Of a stretch of DNA of 64,000 bases, positions 1 through 11,864 are shown piece after piece. The translations under genes were made by a program, and so were the position numbers. Source of the stretch: a beta proteobacterium KB13 (GTDB lineage: Bacteria > Pseudomonadota > Gammaproteobacteria > Burkholderiales > Methylophilaceae); assembly GCA_000156155.1 (NCBI GenBank), contig DS995299.1, forward strand, positions 983,400 through 1,047,399, read 5' to 3'. Position 1 is the first letter of the stretch; every line of letters begins with the position of its first letter. The notes beneath the pieces are model-generated. The model ran no database searches. It saw nothing but the letters and a program-made list of their open reading frames with translations, and was not told where the DNA came from.

Positions 1-846
1 TGCAGCAAATTTATCAACAAGCTCATCTGCAATAACTAACAATTTTTCTTCTAGCTCAAGAAGAACATACTTTAGTTTTGGATTAACTGAAATAGCCTCA
101 TTGGCCGGTAGTGTCCAAGGTGTGGTTGTCCATATCACAGCGTAAATATCTTTTTCAAACTTTGATGAATTAAATAATTGATGCAAGCCTGTTTGATCAA
201 CCCCTTTAAACGCCACATCAATTGATATTGAGGTTTTATTTTCATAATCAACCTCAGCCTCAGCGAGTGCAGAGCCGCAATCAAGACACCAATGCACAGG
301 CTTATTACCTTGATACAGCATATTATTCTGATAGATTTTTCCAAGTGAGCGAACAATATCCGCTTCTGTTTTTTTATTTAATGTTAGGTATGGGTTATCC
401 CAGTCCCCCAATACGCCTAACCTAATAAAATCATTTTTTTGATTAGCTACTTGCAGGTTTGCATAATCCCTGCACAATTGCCGAAACTTCTTTGAATCAA
501 GGTTCTTGCCATGCTCTTTTTCAATAGCTAACTCAATTGGAAGGCCATGACAATCCCAGCCAGGGGTATAAGGAGCATCATAATCCGACAATCCTTTAGA
601 TTTAACAATAATATCTTTTAATACTTTATTAACCGCATGACCAATATGAATATTCCCATTGGCGTATGGTGGACCATCATGGAGGATAAATTTAGGTTTT
701 CCTTTTTTTACATCCCTAATTTGTTGATAGTATTTTTTTTCCGCCCATGAAGATACCCAACCTGGCTCACGCTGAGCCAAATTACCCCTCATAGGAAATT
801 CTGTATCCGGTAGATTTAAGCTATATTTTTTATTGTCATCACTCAT
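1..846 (-). CDS. ileS: Isoleucyl-tRNA synthetase, N-terminal part (cut by window edge)
   Basis: Charges tRNA-Ile with isoleucine in the cytoplasm. The first 282 codons are present and the frame is open to base 1. The translation begins [20 protein letters not shown] and holds the class I HIGH signature within [13 protein letters not shown], followed by the Ile/Val-type segment [11 protein letters not shown]. The KMSKS loop and C-terminal zinc region lie outside. Its ATG overlaps the TGA of ribF by four bases (ATGA), so translation is probably coupled. The order murJ-ribF-ileS commonly continues into lspA, which would lie beyond the left edge. Confidence 0.97.
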   Translation of the reverse strand, partial: MSDDNKKYSLNLPDTEFPMRGNLAQREPGWVSSWAEKKYYQQIRDVKKGKPKFILHDGPPYANGNIHIGHAVNKVLKDIIVKSKGLSDYDAPYTPGWDCHGLPIELAIEKEHGKNLDSKKFRQLCRDYANLQVANQKNDFIRLGVLGDWDNPYLTLNKKTEADIVRSLGKIYQNNMLYQGNKPVHWCLDCGSALAEAEVDYENKTSISIDVAFKGVDQTGLHQLFNSSKFEKDIYAVIWTTTPWTLPANEAISVNPKLKYVLLELEEKLLVIADELVDKFAA

Positions 847-1733
847 AATTTAAAAAATTGTTTTACATCATTAACATCAGAAGCTATTTGGGAAGACAAT
901 TCGTTTGTAGTGGAAAATTTCTTTTCATCACGAATTTTTTTAAAGAAAGTGACATGCACATGTTTTCCATAGATATTCTTATCAAAGTCAAATAGATGAA
1001 CTTCTAAAACTAAATTTTTTACACCGCCAAAGGTTGGTTTTAAACCTAAATTAGCAACCCCAAAAAAAGAATCTAATTTTACAGCAAACACTCCCGTCAA
1101 TGGTGGGCTTTTGTGAAACATATGGACATTTGCTGTTGGATATCCTAAAAGTCTGGCTTTTTTTTCTCCGTGAATCACTCTTCCAGCGATAACATAAGGC
1201 CTGCCTAATAAAGATTCAACCTGATGAAAATCAGCATCTTGCAATGCGTCTCGAACTCTAGAGCTCGAAATTCTCTCATCATTAAGAAAAATTGTTCCTG
1301 GCTGAGTGACTTGGATGCCAAATTGTTTAAGTTCATTTATTCCGAATTGTCTTTTCTTACCAAAACGAAAATCATCGCCAACAACCAAGCCCTCTACCAA
1401 CAATTTGTTTTTTAAAATCTCAATAAAATCATTTCCTTCAAGATTAGAAAAATTCTCATCAAATCTGATCACATAAGCTCTATCAAGTTTGTGTGAGTGA
1501 AAGAATTCTAACTTCTCCCTTAGGCTAATCACTCTTTTTGGTGCAGCCTTAGGTTGAAAGAATTCTTTAGGATGTGGTTCAAATGTAATAACTGCTGATT
1601 CTAAATTTTTTGCCCTTGACTCAGAGATAACATGATTTATTAGTGATTGATGGCCTAAATGAATGCCATCATAATTTCCAATAGTGGCTATGCATGGACT
1701 TCTGGCTTGTTCAAAATGACGGTAGATTCTCAT
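843..1733 (-). CDS. ribF: Bifunctional riboflavin kinase / FAD synthetase
   Basis: Makes FMN and then FAD from riboflavin. The 296 residues fit the family length. The N-terminal nucleotidyltransferase half carries [10 protein letters not shown] at residues 19-28, the HxGH adenylylation motif. The C-terminal flavokinase half carries LGYPTANV near residue 196, matching the usual LGFPTAN. The gene is sandwiched between murJ and ileS with ATGA overlaps on both sides, so all three should share one transcript. Confidence 0.97.
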   Translation of the reverse strand: MRIYRHFEQARSPCIATIGNYDGIHLGHQSLINHVISESRAKNLESAVITFEPHPKEFFQPKAAPKRVISLREKLEFFHSHKLDRAYVIRFDENFSNLEGNDFIEILKNKLLVEGLVVGDDFRFGKKRQFGINELKQFGIQVTQPGTIFLNDERISSSRVRDALQDADFHQVESLLGRPYVIAGRVIHGEKKARLLGYPTANVHMFHKSPPLTGVFAVKLDSFFGVANLGLKPTFGGVKNLVLEVHLFDFDKNIYGKHVHVTFFKKIRDEKKFSTTNELSSQIASDVNDVKQFFKL

Positions 1734-3268
1734 ACATTATCTTTACTTAACTTATTTAATTTAACGCCTTGAATGAAAAGTAAGCTCACAAAAATAAGAG
1801 CACCTAGTGCAACTAATGCAAGCAATAAAATCATCCTATAAAGAAAACTTATACTCACCCAGTACTGAAAATCAGGATTGATGAAGTATAAAATCACTCC
1901 CATCAGAAATGCAGACAAAAATATCTTGATTAAAAAAATAAATGTTGCGGGTTCAATTTTAAAGTCATTCATTTTCTTTATTGAAAAAAACAACATGACT
2001 GCGTTAAAGGTTGCACCAACACTAATAGCAAGCGCAAGTCCGACATGTTGAAAATAAGGAATTAAGATTAAATTCATTGCCTGGGTAACAAACAGTGTAA
2101 TAACAGCGATTCTGACTGGTGTTTTTATATTTTTTTGAGAATAAAAAACTGGAGCAAATACCTTGATCATAATTAATCCGATCAATCCAAAACTATATGC
2201 AAACAAGGCTTTGTGTGTCATGACCAAATCAAGCTCACTAAATTTCCCATAATAAAATAACGTTGTAATTAAAGGTATCGATAACACTGCAATTCCAATT
2301 GCTGCTGGTATTGACACTAGAAGTCCTATCCTAATGCTCCAGTTCATGAGTTTATTAAATTCTTCATATTTTTTATTTGAAAATGATGAAGATAATGCTG
2401 GTAAAAATACCGTGCTTAATGCAACCCCCAAAACACCTGCAGGAAACTCCATCAATCGATCTGCAAAATATAACCAAGACACACTCCCCTGCTGAAGAAA
2501 TGAGGCAAAAATAGTATTGATTAATAATGAAATCTGAGTAATGGAAACACCAATAATTGCTGGCCCCATCAATTTAAGAACTTTCCAAACACCATCGTCG
2601 CTTAAATCAAAATCTAATTTTGGAGACCAGCCTATTTTTAAGATAAAAGGATACTGAAATAGTAATTGAACCACTCCTCCAAAAAATACAGCCCAGGCAA
2701 GAACAGTGACCGGTTCATCAAAATAGTCATAAAAAAATAATGCCGCAAGAATAAAACTTAGATTGAGGAATACTGGAGAAAATGCTGGAGCGGCAAATTT
2801 TCCAAATGTATTTAATACTCCACCAAACATGGCAACAATCGATATAAGAAAAATATATGGAAAGGTAATTTTTAAAAGGTCAGATGCCAAATTAAATTGG
2901 TAAGAGCCATACTCAAATCCTGGAGCGCTAATATATATCAACCACGGTGATGCGAAGACTCCTATGAGAGTAATTAACAGTAAAATAGCACTCAACAGAG
3001 TCACCACCTTATTTAAAAAAGCGTTGAATTCTTTTTTGGACTTATTTTTATAATCTGAAAGGGTTGGGATGAATGCCTGAGTAAAAGCACCTTCAGCAGT
3101 GATTCGACGTAACATATTTGGTAGTTTGAAAGCCACAAAAAAGGCATCAGTTGCTATACTGACACCAAATGCTCGCGCAATTATCATATCTCTGACAAAA
3201 CCTAAGATTCTCGAGATAATTGTTAAGCTGCTAAAACTTATTAAATTGTTTACGATTTTTGTTTTCAT
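1730..3268 (-). CDS. murJ: Lipid II flippase MurJ (MviN family)
   Basis: Integral membrane flippase that moves lipid II across the inner membrane for peptidoglycan synthesis. The 512-residue hydrophobic protein fits the 14-helix MOP-family fold. Charged residues known to be essential in E. coli MurJ are visible: R20 and R26 in SRILGFVRD, D41 in TDAFFVAFKLP, and R54-R55 in LRRITAEGAF. It is the first gene of the murJ-ribF-ileS run and is divergent from rpsT, an arrangement frequent in Betaproteobacteria. Confidence 0.97.
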   Translation of the reverse strand: MKTKIVNNLISFSSLTIISRILGFVRDMIIARAFGVSIATDAFFVAFKLPNMLRRITAEGAFTQAFIPTLSDYKNKSKKEFNAFLNKVVTLLSAILLLITLIGVFASPWLIYISAPGFEYGSYQFNLASDLLKITFPYIFLISIVAMFGGVLNTFGKFAAPAFSPVFLNLSFILAALFFYDYFDEPVTVLAWAVFFGGVVQLLFQYPFILKIGWSPKLDFDLSDDGVWKVLKLMGPAIIGVSITQISLLINTIFASFLQQGSVSWLYFADRLMEFPAGVLGVALSTVFLPALSSSFSNKKYEEFNKLMNWSIRIGLLVSIPAAIGIAVLSIPLITTLFYYGKFSELDLVMTHKALFAYSFGLIGLIMIKVFAPVFYSQKNIKTPVRIAVITLFVTQAMNLILIPYFQHVGLALAISVGATFNAVMLFFSIKKMNDFKIEPATFIFLIKIFLSAFLMGVILYFINPDFQYWVSISFLYRMILLLALVALGALIFVSLLFIQGVKLNKLSKDNV

Positions 3269-3314
3269 CTAATTTATTATTATCGCAGATGAAGGTATTT
3301 AAATGATTTAAAAC

Positions 3315-3343
3315 TTGAAAAAAAACAATGTTTTCGATAGAAT
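3315..3343 (+). promoter_or_regulatory. Sigma-70 type promoter of rpsT
   Basis: TTGAAA (3315-3320) and TAGAAT (3338-3343) are separated by exactly 17 bp, 31 bp before the rpsT start codon. Both hexamers match the consensus at 4-5 of 6 positions. It is seen by eye only. Confidence 0.65.
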
Positions 3344-3374
3344 ACCCAATCTTATAAATTTTGAGTAATTATAT

Positions 3375-3635
3375 ATGGCTAATACTGCACAAGCACGAAA
3401 AAGAGCAAGACAAAATGACAAGCAACGCGCTCACAATGCGAGTTTAAAATCAGCCTTCCGAACTGCAATTAAAAAAGTGATAAAGGCGATTTCTTTAGGC
3501 GATAAAAAAGTTGCTAAAGAAACTTTTGATGTTAACGTGGCTATCATTGATCGTATTGCTGACAAAAAAATTGTGCACAAAAATAAAGCTGCACGTCATA
3601 AAAGTAGACTAAACTCAGCAATCAAAGCTCTTTAA
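3375..3635 (+). CDS. rpsT: 30S ribosomal protein S20
   Basis: Primary 16S rRNA-binding protein of the small subunit. The 86-residue, very basic protein begins [20 protein letters not shown], the typical S20 N-terminus, and has the conserved C-terminal [11 protein letters not shown]. It is monocistronic, with its own promoter and a strong hairpin terminator. There is no clear Shine-Dalgarno sequence before the ATG; S20 synthesis is autoregulated in E. coli, but nothing here shows that directly. Confidence 0.98.
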   Translation: MANTAQARKRARQNDKQRAHNASLKSAFRTAIKKVIKAISLGDKKVAKETFDVNVAIIDRIADKKIVHKNKAARHKSRLNSAIKAL

Positions 3636-3646
3636 AATAACTAATT

Positions 3647-3676
3647 AAAAAAAAGGCGCCAATGGCGCCTTTTTTT
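3647..3676. terminator. Bidirectional intrinsic terminator between rpsT and purK
   Basis: GGCGCC-AAT-GGCGCC is flanked by A8 on the left and T7 on the right, so the hairpin works on both strands for the convergent rpsT (+) and purK (-). The stop codon of purK (3675-3677) lies at the edge of the T tract, so purK's terminator begins at its own stop codon. Confidence 0.9.
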
Positions 3677-4808
3677 ATAGACTTTTCTTTATTTTTTGAA
3701 GTCTGTCAATTTCATCTTGATTGATGATTTCTTTGCTGAGAAAAGTAACATGCCCCATTTTTCTTCCGACCCTTGGCTCCTCTTTGCCATACAAGTAAAG
3801 ATTGAAATTACTTTCCATCATTATTTTTATCCATTCAGGCTCATGAGGACTTGGCAATTCCCATGAATCACCTAACAGATTAATCATAAATGCATTCGAA
3901 TGATTCATCGGGTTTCCAATAGGCATTTCAGTGAGAGTCCGTACTTGTTGATCAAACTGGGAAGAATAACAAGCATCAATAGTATAGTGCCCAGAGTTGT
4001 GCGGTCTTGGAGCTATCTCATTTACAAATATCTCTCTACCAGAAATAAAAAATTCAACAGCCATGACCCCAACGTAATTTAACTTTAATGCCACCATTTT
4101 TGCTAAATCGGTAACATTTTTTTCAGTAAGTTGATCAATATTTGCAGGAGCAAGTGTGCTATCAAGAATGCCGTTAACATGCACATTCTCAGCTACTGGG
4201 TGGCATTTAATTTGTCCATCTGCGGATCTTGCTAACACGACAGACACTTCCTTATCCAGACTTACTCGCTTTTCAAGTATGCAAGGTTTTTTTTGAAATT
4301 CGTCAAAAGCTTCTATTAAAGATGACTTACAATCGACAGATTTTTGCCCCTTTCCATCATAACCAAACTCAGCGATTTTTAGAATTCCTGGAAATAAATC
4401 TTCTGGAATATTTGTAATATCCTGTTCCTCATTAATGATGTGAAATCTTCCAATAGGAATAGCATTTTCTCTTAAAAATGTTTTTTCTCTAATTCTGTTT
4501 TGCACCACCCTAACTGAATCACCATCAGGATAGACCTGAATTTTTTGTTTTAAGTAATTTAATGAATTTGCTGGGATATTTTCAAATTCTGTGGTTGCTG
4601 CCTCGCATGTGGCGATAATTTCATCAAGTGCATTTTGATCATCATAGGCACTACATAAATGAACATCGGCAATTCTTCCTGCAGGGCTTTGAGGGTCTGG
4701 ATCCAAAACTGTAACTTTGTAACCCATCTTATGAGCTGACATCACAAAATATCTGCCTAGTTGACCGCCACCAAGCATGGCTAACATTTTTTTTGGAGTG
4801 ATTATCAA
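3675..4808 (-). CDS. purK: N5-carboxyaminoimidazole ribonucleotide synthase
   Basis: ATP-grasp enzyme that carboxylates AIR to N5-CAIR in purine synthesis, feeding PurE. MLAMLGGGQLGRYFVMSA is the N-terminal signature and EFGYDGKGQ is the glycine-rich ATP-grasp loop; 377 residues is the usual length. I keep the TTG start at 4808: AGGAAG sits six bases upstream, and betaproteobacterial homologues have the same short extension before MLGGGQLG. An ATG at 4787 is the alternative. The TTG follows the purE stop after one base. Confidence 0.95.
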   Translation of the reverse strand: MIITPKKMLAMLGGGQLGRYFVMSAHKMGYKVTVLDPDPQSPAGRIADVHLCSAYDDQNALDEIIATCEAATTEFENIPANSLNYLKQKIQVYPDGDSVRVVQNRIREKTFLRENAIPIGRFHIINEEQDITNIPEDLFPGILKIAEFGYDGKGQKSVDCKSSLIEAFDEFQKKPCILEKRVSLDKEVSVVLARSADGQIKCHPVAENVHVNGILDSTLAPANIDQLTEKNVTDLAKMVALKLNYVGVMAVEFFISGREIFVNEIAPRPHNSGHYTIDACYSSQFDQQVRTLTEMPIGNPMNHSNAFMINLLGDSWELPSPHEPEWIKIMMESNFNLYLYGKEEPRVGRKMGHVTFLSKEIINQDEIDRLQKIKKSL

Positions 4809-4809
4809 G

Positions 4810-5304
4810 TCAGACTTCCTGATCTAGCTTCATAGCTTTAACTTTTTCTTCTTGATCAATTCTAAATTTTTTCAATTTTTCCAATAAAGCATTATCCTCT
4901 TGTGCAAAAATCGAGACAGCGAATAATGCAGCATTTGTTGCACCAGGCTCGCCAATCGCAAAAGTAGCCACAGGAATTCCTTTAGGCATTTGAACAATTG
5001 AATACAGAGAATCTTGTCCATTAAGATATTTAGTTGGAATGGGTACACCCAATACTGGTACTCTTGATTTCGAAGCAACCATTCCTGGTAAATGAGCAGC
5101 GCCTCCTGCACCAGCAATAATTAAACCAATGCCATTATCATTTGATGATTCTGCAAAATCAAACATCAGATCAGGAGTCCGATGAGCTGAAACAACTTTT
5201 GCTTCATATGGGATATTAAATTGATCAAGAATATCAGCAGCATTTTTCATTACCGGCCAGTCACTATTCGACCCCATGATAATTGCAATTTTTTTTTGTT
5301 TCAT
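4810..5304 (-). CDS. purE: N5-carboxyaminoimidazole ribonucleotide mutase
   Basis: Rearranges N5-CAIR to CAIR, the step after PurK. The 164-residue class I PurE has the phosphate-binding motif GSNSDWPVM at residues 11-19 and the catalytic SAHRTP at residues 39-44. It lies between proB and purK on one strand, with purK starting one base after its stop, so the two enzymes should be made together; N5-CAIR is unstable, which fits tight coupling. Confidence 0.97.
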   Translation of the reverse strand: MKQKKIAIIMGSNSDWPVMKNAADILDQFNIPYEAKVVSAHRTPDLMFDFAESSNDNGIGLIIAGAGGAAHLPGMVASKSRVPVLGVPIPTKYLNGQDSLYSIVQMPKGIPVATFAIGEPGATNAALFAVSIFAQEDNALLEKLKKFRIDQEEKVKAMKLDQEV

Positions 5305-5317
5305 AATTTTTCCAATA

Positions 5318-7442
<2,125 letters not shown>

Positions 7443-7453
7443 TTACACCAAAT

Positions 7454-7480
7454 AAAAAAGCCCTATCAAATGATAGGGCT
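7454..7480 (-). terminator. Intrinsic terminator downstream of rpmA
   Basis: On the minus strand AGCCCTATCA and its complement TGATAGGGCT form a hairpin followed by T6. It lies between rpmA and obgE, 22 bases after the rpmA stop, so it should raise ribosomal protein output relative to the downstream obgE-proB-purEK genes. Confidence 0.85.
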
Positions 7481-7502
7481 CGAATCAAAGATTTTACTCA
7501 GA

Positions 7503-7760
7503 TCAATTAGTAACAATATTTACTAATTTTCTTTTTAAATGACCTTTAACACTAAAGCTTACCTTACCATCCGCTTTTGCAAATAAGGTATGATCTTTGC
7601 CCATACCAACATTTTCGCCCGGATGCATCTTAGTACCCCGCTGTCTCAAGATTATTCCGCCAGCCTTCACAAACTGGTCACCAAATACTTTAAGTCCTAA
7701 ACGTTTAGCGTTTGAGTCTCTTCCGTTTCTTGAGCTTCCGCCCGCTTTCTTATGTGCCAT
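7503..7760 (-). CDS. rpmA: 50S ribosomal protein L27
   Basis: Large-subunit protein whose N-terminus reaches the peptidyl transferase centre. The 85-residue protein begins [20 protein letters not shown], the normal L27 start without the cleaved extension found in Firmicutes, and continues with [19 protein letters not shown]. It lies 16 bases after rplU and is followed by a terminator. Confidence 0.98.
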   Translation of the reverse strand: MAHKKAGGSSRNGRDSNAKRLGLKVFGDQFVKAGGIILRQRGTKMHPGENVGMGKDHTLFAKADGKVSFSVKGHLKRKLVNIVTN

Positions 7761-7776
7761 ATTATTTTCCTAAATA

Positions 7777-8091
7777 TTATTTTGCGTTAATTTTAGTTAC
7801 TTTAAGCTCAGTAAAATTTTGTCTATGTCCCTGCGTTTTTCTGTAATGCTTACGTCTTTTCATTTTAAAGATCATAACTTTGTCATGTTTTCCGTGGGAA
7901 ACGACTGATACATCAACATTTGCACCCTTAACTGTTGGAGCACCAATGGTAGTTTTCTCACCGTCGACTAACGCTAGGACGTTGTCTAATTTTAAACTTT
8001 CGCCTTCTTTAGCAGTGAGTTTTTCTACTCTTAGGATATCTCCCTCGGATACTTTATACTGTTTTCCACCAGTTTTGATTACAGCTTGCAT
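7777..8091 (-). CDS. rplU: 50S ribosomal protein L21
   Basis: Large-subunit 23S rRNA-binding protein. The 104 residues begin [18 protein letters not shown] and contain [16 protein letters not shown], the L21 signature region. It is the first gene of the rplU-rpmA pair and has a well-formed promoter about 50 bp upstream, divergent from ispB. Confidence 0.98.
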   Translation of the reverse strand: MQAVIKTGGKQYKVSEGDILRVEKLTAKEGESLKLDNVLALVDGEKTTIGAPTVKGANVDVSVVSHGKHDKVMIFKMKRRKHYRKTQGHRQNFTELKVTKINAK

Positions 8092-8137
8092 TATAATTCC
8101 TATTATCTAAACAATTGTTTGTGTCTAAAGACCGGAC

Positions 8138-8166
8138 ATTATATGAAAAAACTTGAATTTAATCAA
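8138..8166 (-). promoter_or_regulatory. Sigma-70 type promoter of rplU-rpmA
   Basis: On the minus strand TTGATT (8166-8161) and a perfect TATAAT (8143-8138) are 17 bp apart, giving an untranslated leader of roughly 40 nt before rplU. On the opposite strand a perfect TATAAT at 8190-8195 faces ispB, but I see no good -35 for it. Confidence 0.7.
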
Positions 8167-8246
8167 CAAAATAATCATATTCAACATAGTATAATAGATG
8201 ACTTGAATAAGGCGGCTAAATAATTCAAAATTGCAAACAAATTAAA

Positions 8247-9230
8247 GTGAAGACCATATCCCAAAAAAATATAACATTAAATAGCGATCAACATGATCAT
8301 CTACAAAAAGTAAATGATGTCATCAGGTCTTCATTGGATTCAGAGGTTCCACTAATAAATCAAGTAGGTAAACATATTATTGATGGTGGTGGTAAGAAAA
8401 TGAGGCCTCAATGTTTGATAAATTTAGCAGGCCTCGCAGGTGGTGTAAAAGATATCCATTACCAATTAGCAGCCATCGTTGAATTTATTCATACAGCCAC
8501 CCTTCTTCATGATGATGTTGTGGATGACTCGGATACCAGAAGAAGCTCCCCAACTGCAAATATACAATTTGGAAATTCAGCAAGCATACTGGTTGGAGAT
8601 TTTATATATTCAAGATCCTTTCAGATGATGGTTGAATTAGATAATATTGAGATAATGGATATTCTTGCCTACACCACAAATAAAATTGCTGAAGGCGAAG
8701 TGCTTCAACTTATTAATAAAAATAACTTTGATATTTCTCAGGATAATTATTTTAAAGTTATTAAAGCAAAAACAGGGGTTCTATTTGAAGCGTGTGGGAA
8801 ATTAGCATGCATAGCAAACAAATGCACCTTGAATCAGAAAACATCACTATCTTTAATTGGCAAAATCTTCGGTGAAATATATCAATTAATTGATGATGTG
8901 CTTGATTATTCAGGTGATGTTGCGAAAATTGGTAAAAATTTAGGTGATGACTTGAAAGATGGGAAAATGACTCTCCCACTTATATTTGCTGCTGAAAAAG
9001 CAAATATCAATGATCGTGAAATAATAAAAAATGCGATTAATCATGGGGATTTAAGTCAATTAACAAGAATCATATCGATTATTGATAAAACAAATTCCAT
9101 TGATTCTGTCAAAAAAATTATTAAAGCAAAGTTAGCTGATCTCGAACTTGAAATGTCCTATTTCAAAGATAACATTTATAAAGATCGAATGATGACCTTT
9201 ATCTCATCATCCATTAAGAGAGACTTTTAG
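8247..9230 (+). CDS. ispB: Octaprenyl (polyprenyl) diphosphate synthase
   Basis: Trans-prenyltransferase that builds the ubiquinone side chain. The first aspartate-rich motif DDVVDDSD is at residues 89-96 and the second, DDVLDYS, near residue 217; GDFIYSRSFQMM and EGEVLQL match IspB closely. The start is a GTG; no ATG lies nearby, and the N-terminus aligns in length with E. coli IspB. It is followed after 18 bases by coaE. Its product fits with coq7 elsewhere in the window. The exact chain length made cannot be read from sequence. Confidence 0.95.
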   Translation: MKTISQKNITLNSDQHDHLQKVNDVIRSSLDSEVPLINQVGKHIIDGGGKKMRPQCLINLAGLAGGVKDIHYQLAAIVEFIHTATLLHDDVVDDSDTRRSSPTANIQFGNSASILVGDFIYSRSFQMMVELDNIEIMDILAYTTNKIAEGEVLQLINKNNFDISQDNYFKVIKAKTGVLFEACGKLACIANKCTLNQKTSLSLIGKIFGEIYQLIDDVLDYSGDVAKIGKNLGDDLKDGKMTLPLIFAAEKANINDREIIKNAINHGDLSQLTRIISIIDKTNSIDSVKKIIKAKLADLELEMSYFKDNIYKDRMMTFISSSIKRDF

Positions 9231-9248
9231 ATCATTAAGCTAAAAAAT

Positions 9249-9812
9249 ATGTTGGAAAGAAAAATTCTAATTTATGGCTCTATTGGTTCTGGAAAAACAA
9301 CTTTTTCAAAAGAAATTTTCAGCGGCCTTCCGTTGTTTGAGTTAGACGAAATTAATCGAAATTTAATCGAACCGGGAAACTCAGGTTACATAGAACTAAA
9401 AAAAATAATTAGTGCAGAATATTTTGATGATGATGGTCACGTTAATAAAAAAACATTAAAAGTCGATTTATTCAATGATAATAGGCTGAGAGAAAAAATT
9501 GAAAATATACTACATCCATTGATATTTGATGAATTAGATAAATTTATTAAAGGAAAGGATTCGTATGTTGTTATCTCACCTCTTGTCAAAACAGTGTTAC
9601 AAAAAATAAAATTTGACCTAAAAATAAAAGTTGTTTGTAATACTAATCTCCAAATAAAAAGAGTAGAATCAAGAGATAATCTAGAAAAAAATATTATAAA
9701 AAAGATTATTGCTTACCAAGAAAATAACTATGAGTTAGTACAACCAGATTTCATATTTGACTCAGCAGGTAATCTTGATGTACAACTTATTAAACTTAAA
9801 AATATTTTATGA
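9249..9812 (+). CDS. coaE: Dephospho-CoA kinase
   Basis: Phosphorylates dephospho-CoA in the last step of CoA synthesis. The P-loop is GSIGSGKTT at residues 10-18, and LREKIENILHPLIFDEL matches the conserved LExIxHPxI segment. At 187 residues it is slightly short for the family and clearly diverged, with many Lys, Ile and Asn codons. Its TGA overlaps the zapD ATG by four bases. Linkage of coaE and zapD is conserved in many Proteobacteria and supports the call. Confidence 0.9.
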   Translation: MLERKILIYGSIGSGKTTFSKEIFSGLPLFELDEINRNLIEPGNSGYIELKKIISAEYFDDDGHVNKKTLKVDLFNDNRLREKIENILHPLIFDELDKFIKGKDSYVVISPLVKTVLQKIKFDLKIKVVCNTNLQIKRVESRDNLEKNIIKKIIAYQENNYELVQPDFIFDSAGNLDVQLIKLKNIL

Positions 9813-10522
9813 TTAATGTTGAATTTCCAATAAATGAAAAATATAGAAAATATCTAAAAATTGAATATTTGTTTAATCAGTACCATTTTTTTATTAAACA
9901 AAAACATTCTGATCATATAACAAATATTCTTTTTCAACTCTTATTTAAACTTAATACAAATGCTGCGCGAGCAGATATCAAGGTTGAATTAATAAATGAT
10001 CTTCAAAGAATCTTAACAAAATATAAAACATATGAAGATGAGGCATCAAAGCTTAAAAAAAGCCTTGAAAAAATTAATTCTTTTTCTCCCTTTACATTAA
10101 ATAACAATAAAATGATTCAAGAATTAAGAGTTCGGTCAGAATCTCCACAAGGGATAAATGATATAGATTTTTCTAAATATAAAATATGGACTGAACTGCA
10201 AAATACCAAATCTCGTAATTTGTGCTTTAAGAATTTATTTACAGATTTATCTGTTATCAATGAATCCCTTTCATTCATTTTAAAAATTTTAAGAAAACAT
10301 TCCACAAAAGAAACCCTAACTGCAAATAATATGGTTGCTCAATTAAAATTAGACCCTCTAGTAAAATTTGATTTACTGACCATTAATCTAAAAAGTAACT
10401 CAATATATGAACCATCAATTTCGGCAAATAAATATGCTATAAATATAAACTTTACACACCCGGTTGATGACAAAAAAACAAAACGGATGATAAAATTCAC
10501 AGTATCACTTCATAGCTTATAA
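9809..10522 (+). CDS. zapD: Cell division protein ZapD (FtsZ-bundling)
   Basis: Promotes FtsZ filament bundling at the division ring. The 237-residue protein opens VEFPINEKYRKYLKIEYL, which lines up with the N-terminus of E. coli ZapD (FEHPLNEKMRTWLRIEFL), and FSKYKIWTEL corresponds to the later conserved FDLPTLHIWL stretch. It is strongly AT-driven in composition and diverged. The four-base overlap with coaE is the usual context. The small zinc protein YacG often found next to it is absent here. Confidence 0.85.
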   Translation: MINVEFPINEKYRKYLKIEYLFNQYHFFIKQKHSDHITNILFQLLFKLNTNAARADIKVELINDLQRILTKYKTYEDEASKLKKSLEKINSFSPFTLNNNKMIQELRVRSESPQGINDIDFSKYKIWTELQNTKSRNLCFKNLFTDLSVINESLSFILKILRKHSTKETLTANNMVAQLKLDPLVKFDLLTINLKSNSIYEPSISANKYAININFTHPVDDKKTKRMIKFTVSLHSL

Positions 10523-10532
10523 AGGTAAAAAA

Positions 10533-10943
10533 ATGAAAAAATTGATCGCAATAATTCTCTTATTATTTTCAAATTATTTACTAGCTGATATTACTTTCAA
10601 AAACCCAATTATAAAAAACAATTTTGGTAAAAAGGTTACCGCTGGATTTGCAACAATTATCTCAGATGAAGACCTTGAAATAATTGATATATCTTCAAAC
10701 ATAAGCAAAAGAATTGAAATCCATACTATGTTAATGGAGGGCGATGTAATGAAAATGAGAAAAATTGAGTCTCCAATTATCACTAATAAAAATCCACTTG
10801 AATTGAAGAAAGGTGGCGATCATCTTATGATCTATGATCTTACAGAAAATCTTGATGATTTAAAAAATATAACTCTCACTTTTAGCTTGAAAAACAATAG
10901 TGGTGAAGTAATTAAAAAAGATATTGATTTCTTAGTTCAATAA
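10533..10943 (+). CDS. PCu(A)C-type periplasmic copper chaperone
   Basis: Predicted periplasmic copper carrier of the family that loads the CuA site of cytochrome oxidase. A signal peptide covers residues 1-18 (cut after LLA). The family pattern H-x10-M-x21-H-x-M is met exactly by H64, M75, H97 and M99. A Shine-Dalgarno AAAGG precedes the ATG. It lies after zapD, far from the cox cluster at 30-38.6 kb, and its end overlaps the convergent Nudix gene by 12 bases. No Sco-type partner is adjacent. Confidence 0.85.
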   Translation: MKKLIAIILLLFSNYLLADITFKNPIIKNNFGKKVTAGFATIISDEDLEIIDISSNISKRIEIHTMLMEGDVMKMRKIESPIITNKNPLELKKGGDHLMIYDLTENLDDLKNITLTFSLKNNSGEVIKKDIDFLVQ

Positions 10944-11864
10944 CTTCCATCCTTCTCTTTGGGATGAGATTCCTACAGCCCCGTTTTTTTGAGCTTCTGC
11001 CAAATCTGACAAACTCAAACCTCCCAGTGCGAATACGGGAACATCTGAATGATTAGCAAGTTCCTTAAACTTGTTCCAGCCCATTCCCTCCCTTTGAGGA
11101 TGGCTGAGTGTTTTTTTAATCTGTGACAATACAACAAAATCAAAACCAAGCTTGTTAGCAAGTTTGAGTTCATCAAGACTATGGACTGATGCTCCATTAA
11201 CAATGCTCTTGTCGAGCTTTTTGATCTTGTTTAAATCTTTTGATGTATAGTGAATTCCATTATTTTTGATCAAATCTTTATGTCTAGAATTGATTAAAAT
11301 TTTTGAAGCACTTTTTTTCATTAAAAACTCATAAAAATAATGAAGTTTTTCAATTGATAGCAACGGTTCTCTATATTGAATCCAAATATCTTTTGAATTA
11401 ATTGTTTTTTTTATAGATTTTTCATCTTCAAAAAAATTTGTAATTAAATAATATGAAGGTAATGCAAGCGCTTTAAGAATATATATATTTCTTGGAAGTA
11501 TTTTTTTTGGCCATGAATTGATATTTTCAACATCAATCCACCTGTAATCATTAACTTCTTTTTTTTGAATCTCACCAGTCCATCGAGTGATTTTGAAGAA
11601 AGTAATTTTTATAACTCGATTATCTTGAAAAAATTCTCTTGTAATCCACTCAGTATACGAGATGGGATTAATGCTTATTTCTTCAAATAATTCTCTTGAT
11701 AAACATTGATCTAGTGATTCATTTACCTCTACTTTACCCCCTGGAAACTCCCAATAACCAGGCCAAGGTTGAGAGGTTAATCTTTGAGAAATAAGAACTT
11801 CGTTTTTACTATTTATTAAAATTCCTGCAACAACTTTAGTTATTTTAGGTTCTATATTCTGCAT
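10932..11864 (-). CDS. Nudix hydrolase (MutT-like) fused to a ThiE-like domain
   Basis: Likely nucleotide-pool sanitising hydrolase. The Nudix box is at residues 43-65: G43-x5-E49, then R57-E58-L59-x-E61-E62; the usual Gly after EE is Ser64. Residues from about 135 to 310 resemble thiamine-phosphate synthase. That half reads WIQYREP and INSRH where true ThiE has an Asp in the NDR/NDY motif, so TMP synthesis looks unlikely. The fusion is known in Betaproteobacteria. Its start overlaps the end of argJ by 20 bases. A role as 8-oxo-dGTPase is inference. Confidence 0.85.
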   Translation of the reverse strand: MQNIEPKITKVVAGILINSKNEVLISQRLTSQPWPGYWEFPGGKVEVNESLDQCLSRELFEEISINPISYTEWITREFFQDNRVIKITFFKITRWTGEIQKKEVNDYRWIDVENINSWPKKILPRNIYILKALALPSYYLITNFFEDEKSIKKTINSKDIWIQYREPLLSIEKLHYFYEFLMKKSASKILINSRHKDLIKNNGIHYTSKDLNKIKKLDKSIVNGASVHSLDELKLANKLGFDFVVLSQIKKTLSHPQREGMGWNKFKELANHSDVPVFALGGLSLSDLAEAQKNGAVGISSQREGWKLLN

